Below are positions 60,255 to 64,000 of a stretch of DNA of 64,000 nt, in pieces. Under the pieces are notes generated by a model. That model worked only from the letters and a program-made list of their open reading frames with translations. It ran no database searches and had not been told where the DNA came from. The stretch lies in assembly GCA_017548365.1 (NCBI GenBank), contig JAFZAC010000016.1, positions 1 to 64,000 of the forward strand, given 5' to 3'. The DNA is from Muribaculaceae bacterium. GTDB lineage: Bacteria > Bacteroidota > Bacteroidia > Bacteroidales > Muribaculaceae. Both the position numbers and the translations under genes were made by a program. The first letter of the stretch is position 1; every line of letters begins with the position of its first letter.

Positions 60255-61700
60255 ATGCCAGACACTACAGCTCATAAAGGCGGAATGTCGAGAGTTATTC
60301 TCAAGGCAATGGGCATCTTTGGCGGAGTCCAGATATTGAACATCCTGTGCTCTCTCATTCGCAATAAACTTGTTGCGCTTTGGATTGGTCCTGCTGGTGT
60401 GGGGCTTTTCGCTCTTTTCAACCAGGCGCTCGAGATGATAAACACCGCCACCAATCTGGGAGTGCGCAACAGCAGTGTGCGCGACATTTCTCAAGCTGTA
60501 GAAAAACGCGAAACCAAACTCATTGCGCGCATCATCACAGTAGTGCGGCGATGGTCGTTGTGGTTGGGGCTCGGTGGTGCATTAATTACAATGGGTATAG
60601 CGCCGTTGCTGAGTCGCTACACTTTTGGGGATTTCAATCACATATGGCACTATGTGGCACTATCAGCAGCCGTAATGTTTATGGCGCTCACCAATGGTGA
60701 GTATGCCGTGCTGCAGGGTCTTTCAAAACTTAAGAAACTGGCTCGAGTCACTGTGAGCGGCACCATTGGTGGGCTACTCATATCCATCCCCATGTTCTAC
60801 TTCTGGCGCGAGAACAGCGTGCTGCCTTCTATCATTGCCTATGCACTGTGTCTAATGATTGCCGCCTTCATCAATAAAGACAAGGAACACACCAAAACAC
60901 ATGTCTCTCCTCGTGAAACGGTAGTTATGGGCGCAGATTTCATCAAGCTCGGTGTTTTCATGACCCTAGGTTCCTTTGTAGCCATGCTGGCTTCCTACAT
61001 CTTTGTCTCATGGCTGAACATCACCAGCGGAGAAAATACTGTTGGATTCTATCAAGCAGGATACACTCTTATTGACAAATATGCTGGATTGGTATTTGTT
61101 GCCCTAGGTTATGAATATTATCCCCGATTAGCACGCGTAGCTGGTAGTTCCAAACGATTGCGCGTCTTTGTCTCAAACCAGATAAACATCTCTTTCATGG
61201 TACTAACACCATGTCTGCTTGCCTTTATCCTATTGCGCTCACAACTCGTGTGGATTCTTTACAGCAAGGAGTTTTACGTTATTCTGACCTATATATCATG
61301 GGGAGTAGTGGGTACAGTGCTCAGAGCAATGTCATGGTGCCTATCATTTGTTATGCTTGCAAAGGGCGATGGTAAAATCTTCCTTATCACTGAGTCGCTT
61401 GACGCTGGCATTGGACTGGCGCTCAACATTGTGTGCTACAGTTTGTGGGGAATTGACGGACTCGGCTATGCCTATTTTGCCTGGTATACCATCTACACCA
61501 TTATTGTCTCGGTGGTATACTTCAAGGTATATCATCTCAAACTCAGCAGCAAGTGCCTGCGAAACCTAGTGACAACACTCTTTGTCTGCATCGCTGCTGT
61601 GATCGCCATGCAACACGGAGCATGGATTGCAAGTACCATTATATTCATTATCTCATCAACAATCTGTCTAAAACTTGCAATCAACACGTGGAAACGGTAA
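60255..61700 (+). CDS. Polysaccharide flippase (Wzx/O-antigen translocase-like)
   Basis: The 481-residue inner membrane protein of the MOP/MATE-like superfamily has about 12 to 14 helices. The N-terminal FGGVQILNILCSLIRNKLVALWIGPAGVGLFALFNQALEMI is typical of Wzx-like O-antigen translocases. GFYQAGYTLIDKYAGLVFVALGYEYYPRLA in the second half is also a family mark. It would flip a lipid-linked oligosaccharide across the inner membrane. No glycosyltransferase, polymerase or ligase is seen nearby, which is unusual. It ends the long co-directional run. Confidence 0.88.
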   Translation: MPDTTAHKGGMSRVILKAMGIFGGVQILNILCSLIRNKLVALWIGPAGVGLFALFNQALEMINTATNLGVRNSSVRDISQAVEKRETKLIARIITVVRRWSLWLGLGGALITMGIAPLLSRYTFGDFNHIWHYVALSAAVMFMALTNGEYAVLQGLSKLKKLARVTVSGTIGGLLISIPMFYFWRENSVLPSIIAYALCLMIAAFINKDKEHTKTHVSPRETVVMGADFIKLGVFMTLGSFVAMLASYIFVSWLNITSGENTVGFYQAGYTLIDKYAGLVFVALGYEYYPRLARVAGSSKRLRVFVSNQINISFMVLTPCLLAFILLRSQLVWILYSKEFYVILTYISWGVVGTVLRAMSWCLSFVMLAKGDGKIFLITESLDAGIGLALNIVCYSLWGIDGLGYAYFAWYTIYTIIVSVVYFKVYHLKLSSKCLRNLVTTLFVCIAAVIAMQHGAWIASTIIFIISSTICLKLAINTWKR

Positions 61701-61933
61701 AGCCTTCTTCTCAAGAACTTATATATATGTGACACACAATTCCTATTAAATTTTCTGAAACCGATTAATCTAGACTACATGAGAACCGATGCATCTAATG
61801 CCAATTATGTATTAGGCGTAAAAAAGACGTGCTCGCTTAACACTTAAATCTATACTATAACACTTATCCTTACTCATATAGGTGGTATTTTAGGTTAATA
61901 AAACTGAATTGTTAATAACTATTGACCTTTTTG

Positions 61934-61965
61934 TTTGCACAATTTATATAAAGTGTCTAATTTTG
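61934..61965 (+). promoter_or_regulatory. Promoter of greA
   Basis: TTTG (61934-61937), 20 bp, TAATTTTG (61958-61965): both boxes and spacing match the Bacteroidetes consensus. Transcription should begin near 61970, giving a leader of about 108 nt. Confidence 0.8.
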
Positions 61966-61990
61966 CAGCGGAAAATAAAACGAACATTAG

Positions 61991-62027
61991 CGGAGGGTCT
62001 CACCAAGCATGAGATTCTTCGGTTTTT
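61991..62027 (+). terminator. Terminator-like hairpin inside the greA leader
   Basis: CGGAGGGTCTCA (61991-62002) pairs with TGAGATTCTTCG (62010-62021) over 12 bp including three G-U pairs, with a 7-nt loop and GTTTTT directly after. It lies between the greA promoter and its start codon, so it could stop transcription early and release a short leader RNA of about 55-60 nt. Confidence 0.6.
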
Positions 62028-62078
62028 AATCTGTTTTTTTGAACTTTTTTTACTGTAAAATTTAAACATTGATTTACC

Positions 62079-62549
62079 ATGGCAATTAGTTATATGACCA
62101 AGGCTGGTTATGACAAAAAAATGCAAGAGCTTGCTCATTTAGAGAATGTTGAACGTCCTGCAGTTGTACAGGCAATCGTAGAGGCTCGCGAGAAAGGCGA
62201 TCTGAGCGAGAATGCCGAGTATGATGCAGCTCGCGAGCGCCAAGGTATGCTTGAGGCAAAGATTGCCGAACTAAAGAACCTTATTGCCGGTGCACGCATC
62301 ATTGACGAAAGCAAGATCAACACCGATGAAGTGCAGCTTCTCACAAAGGTTACAATTAAAAACCTGGGCAATAAAGCTCAGATGACTTATACCATCGTTA
62401 CTGAAACCGAGTCAAACCTTAAAGAAGGTAAGATTTCGATCACCACTCCCATAGCCAAAGGTTTAGTGGGTCACAAAGTTGGCGATGTGGTTGAGATTCA
62501 AGCTCCAGCCGGAACAATGAAGTTTGAAATTCTTGAAATCTCCATCTGA
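62079..62549 (+). CDS. greA: Transcription elongation factor GreA
   Basis: The factor binds RNA polymerase and stimulates cleavage of backtracked RNA. The 156-residue protein has the N-terminal coiled coil (about 1-75) with the acidic tip in KGDLSENAEYDAARERQG, which holds the two acidic residues that act in the active site. The C-terminal FKBP-like domain (about 80-156) includes ISITTPIAKGLVGHKVGDVVEIQAPAGTMKFEILEI. Length is normal. The HIT gene begins 15 bases downstream on the same transcript. Confidence 0.96.
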   Translation: MAISYMTKAGYDKKMQELAHLENVERPAVVQAIVEAREKGDLSENAEYDAARERQGMLEAKIAELKNLIAGARIIDESKINTDEVQLLTKVTIKNLGNKAQMTYTIVTETESNLKEGKISITTPIAKGLVGHKVGDVVEIQAPAGTMKFEILEISI

Positions 62550-62564
62550 TTAAATACAAGTATT

Positions 62565-62960
62565 ATGGCATCAATATTCAGTAGAATAGTAGCTGGCGAG
62601 ATCCCTAGCTACAAGATAGCAGAAGACGAGCATTACTTTGCTTTTCTCGACATCAATCCAGTGGCACCAGGCCATACTCTCGTTATCCCCAAGCGCGAAG
62701 AAGACTATATCTTTGACTTGAGTGACGATGAGCTCGCTGGCTTGATGGTCTTTGCCAAACGTGTAGCAACCGCCATCAAAGCAGCTATACCCTGCGTAAA
62801 AGTGGGAGTAACCGTTCTTGGTCTTGAAGTGCCCCACGCTCATGTCCACCTAGTTCCCCTAAAGAAAGAGAGCGACATGAATTTCTTCAAGCAGAAGCTA
62901 ACTCTTCCCCAAGAGGAGATGCAAGCCATTTGCAAGAAGATAAGCGAGCAATTCAAGTAA
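62565..62960 (+). CDS. HIT family nucleotide-binding hydrolase
   Basis: The 131-residue protein of the histidine triad family (Hint-like) hydrolyses nucleotide phosphoramidates and related adducts. It has the N-terminal SIFSRIVAGEIPSYKI, the central NPVAPGHTLVIPKR and the triad HAHVHLVPL (about 90-98). The family is cytoplasmic and usually dimeric. It follows greA by 15 bases; the pairing is common in Bacteroidetes. A terminator is at 62985-63024. Confidence 0.93.
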   Translation: MASIFSRIVAGEIPSYKIAEDEHYFAFLDINPVAPGHTLVIPKREEDYIFDLSDDELAGLMVFAKRVATAIKAAIPCVKVGVTVLGLEVPHAHVHLVPLKKESDMNFFKQKLTLPQEEMQAICKKISEQFK

Positions 62961-62984
62961 ATCTCTAATGCTAATATTGAGAAT

Positions 62985-63024
62985 CAGAGCACCTTGTGTT
63001 TACAAAGTGCTCTGATTTTTTTTA
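62985..63024 (+). terminator. Terminator after greA-HIT
   Basis: CAGAGCACCTTGT (62985-62997) pairs with ACAAAGTGCTCTG (63002-63014) with one mismatch, followed by ATTTTTTTTATC. An A-rich left side is weak, so it mainly serves the plus strand. Confidence 0.85.
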
Positions 63025-63071
63025 TCTTCTGTTTAAACAAAGTGAACTCCAATTGTTCAAATGAATAGACT

Positions 63072-64000
63072 CTACCAGCTTAATCCTTCTTCTTCAAGAA
63101 ATTGCCGGGCATCTTCATTGCCTTGTCGAGCAGCTTCTTGCCACCATTCAATAGCTTTTTTTGTATTTTTCTTTACACCAGAACCATTCCAATAACACAG
63201 TCCCAAATTGGTTTGAGCAACATCATGTCCTTGTTCAGCGGCTTTTTTATACCATCCATAGGCAAGAACCATATTTTTACTTACACCATGCCCTTCTTCA
63301 TAACAATAGCCTAAACAATTCTGAGCTTCATCATACCCTTGTTCAGCTGCTTTTCGATACCAATTGACAGCTTGGTTATAGCTCTGCGACACACCTTCAC
63401 CATCATAATATAAATCGCCAAGATTGCATTGAGCGGCGGCATTTCCTTGTTCAGCAGCCTTAGCATACCACTTTGACGCAAGGTAAAGGTCTTTATCTAC
63501 CCCTTCACCGAATTCATAGCATATCCCCAATGACAATTGAGCATCTGAATCACCTTGTTCGGCTGCCTTGCGATACCATAAATAAGCTTTCTCCATATTT
63601 CGTGCGACACCTTCACCTTCTTCATAGCAAACACCCAAATCAAATTGTGCAGGAGCAAACCCAGCATTTGCTGCTTTAGAGTACCACTCAACAGCAACAG
63701 AATTATTCTCTTCGACATATCCTCGCCCATGATCATAAGTCCACCCCATTACATGCATTGCCATTAAATCTCCTTGCTTTGCCAACGACATAGCTATATT
63801 ATAGGCTTTATTAAAATGTTTTTTGGCAGCGCTCTCACTCTGATCAACCCCAAATCCATCTTGATAACACAACGCAAGGTAATAGATAGCACCACAATGG
63901 TCATGGTCGGCAGCTTTAGTTAACCATTTTATTGCCTCAGCACCATTTTCTTCAACACCATAGCCACCCAAATAATAGCATCGGCCCAAATTGTACTGCG
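63072..64000 (-). CDS. Sel1-like repeat protein (N-terminus beyond the window)
   Basis: The frame runs open through the right edge; residues before position 63989 (QYN, then LGRCYYLGG) continue the repeat, so the true start is outside. At least 309 residues are visible, made of about eight Sel1 repeats of 36 residues (AEQGDSDAQLSLGICYEFGEGV, AEQGYDEAQNCLGYCYEEGHGV). The end is GNEDARQFLEEEGLSW. Sel1 repeats form alpha-solenoids for protein binding. No enzymatic part or signal peptide can be seen in this portion. The near-identical 108-bp units make the gene prone to repeat-number change. Confidence 0.88.
   Translation of the reverse strand, partial: QYNLGRCYYLGGYGVEENGAEAIKWLTKAADHDHCGAIYYLALCYQDGFGVDQSESAAKKHFNKAYNIAMSLAKQGDLMAMHVMGWTYDHGRGYVEENNSVAVEWYSKAANAGFAPAQFDLGVCYEEGEGVARNMEKAYLWYRKAAEQGDSDAQLSLGICYEFGEGVDKDLYLASKWYAKAAEQGNAAAQCNLGDLYYDGEGVSQSYNQAVNWYRKAAEQGYDEAQNCLGYCYEEGHGVSKNMVLAYGWYKKAAEQGHDVAQTNLGLCYWNGSGVKKNTKKAIEWWQEAARQGNEDARQFLEEEGLSW

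Larger units (their letters stand above)
61701..62078. other. 378 bp intergenic and greA leader region
   Basis: The first 230 bases show no gene and no strong terminator for the flippase transcript. The greA promoter (61934-61965) and a terminator-like hairpin in its leader (61991-62027) follow. T-runs (TTTTTTT near 62034 and 62044) precede the ATG at 62079. Confidence 0.65.

Noticed and set aside
1..64000. CRISPR arrays, insertion sequences, rRNA genes
   Set aside because: No regular repeat-spacer array, no transposase gene and no rRNA sequence was seen.

Overview
The window looks like a chromosomal segment of a gut-type Bacteroidales bacterium (Muribaculaceae or Prevotellaceae are plausible, but the sequence does not settle the genus). 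The grounds are: promoters of the Bacteroidetes form (TTG/TTTG, about 20 bp, TAnnTTTG) in front of many genes; no purine-rich ribosome binding sites; Bacteroidetes-specific families (DUF4292, DUF4250, BspA-type leucine-rich repeat proteins, a two-domain NagB/PIG-L protein); and secreted proteins ending in a type IX-like sorting tail or a dockerin-like pair of calcium loops.

Region 1 (1-10803) is the right end of an integrated phage-like element. It holds the end of a truncated gene, a 2.26 kb gene-free and unusually structured tract (183-2441), a TP901-type tape measure protein, a second tail protein, a 360 bp tract of short repeats, and a tyrosine recombinase. The recombinase start faces the 3' end of a tRNA-Pro gene, the likely attachment site. 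No head, lysis or tail-fibre genes are visible; the element continues past the left edge or is a remnant.

Region 2 (10803-28715) is housekeeping. It has aspS with a SAM methyltransferase, a thioesterase and a lipoprotein, Nif3 plus a CdsZ-type zinc-ribbon protein, and thymidine kinase. A minus-strand block follows (RecD-like helicase, BspA-like protein, tadA, esterase, asparaginase, small membrane protein). After it come tRNA-Ser, a YitT protein, a 55-residue ferredoxin missed by length cut-offs, an LTA-synthase-like membrane sulfatase and an eIF1/SUI1-like factor.

Region 3 (28736-47104) carries an AddA-like helicase-nuclease, surE, a copper pair (CopZ chaperone and a P1B ATPase that lacks its nucleotide-binding domain), a secreted glycerophosphodiester phosphodiesterase, trxA and dnaE. 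It continues with the NagB/PIG-L protein whose deaminase motifs are altered, exonuclease III with two small genes, and a dGTPase.

Region 4 (47419-64000) starts with two secreted proteins that share a dockerin-like C-terminus (a large BspA-like protein and an M6 metallopeptidase). A long co-directional run follows: a siderophore/cobalamin-type ABC importer (3 genes), dut, a TPR protein, a DUF4292 lipoprotein, a FemAB-like acyltransferase and a polysaccharide flippase. The window ends with greA, a HIT protein and a truncated Sel1-repeat protein.

The observations most worth follow-up are the structured gene-free tract inside the phage tail operon, which has repeated hairpins with a fixed loop and compensating stem changes; the terminator-like hairpin between the greA promoter and its start codon; and the two enzymes with missing or altered core parts (P1B ATPase, NagB-like).
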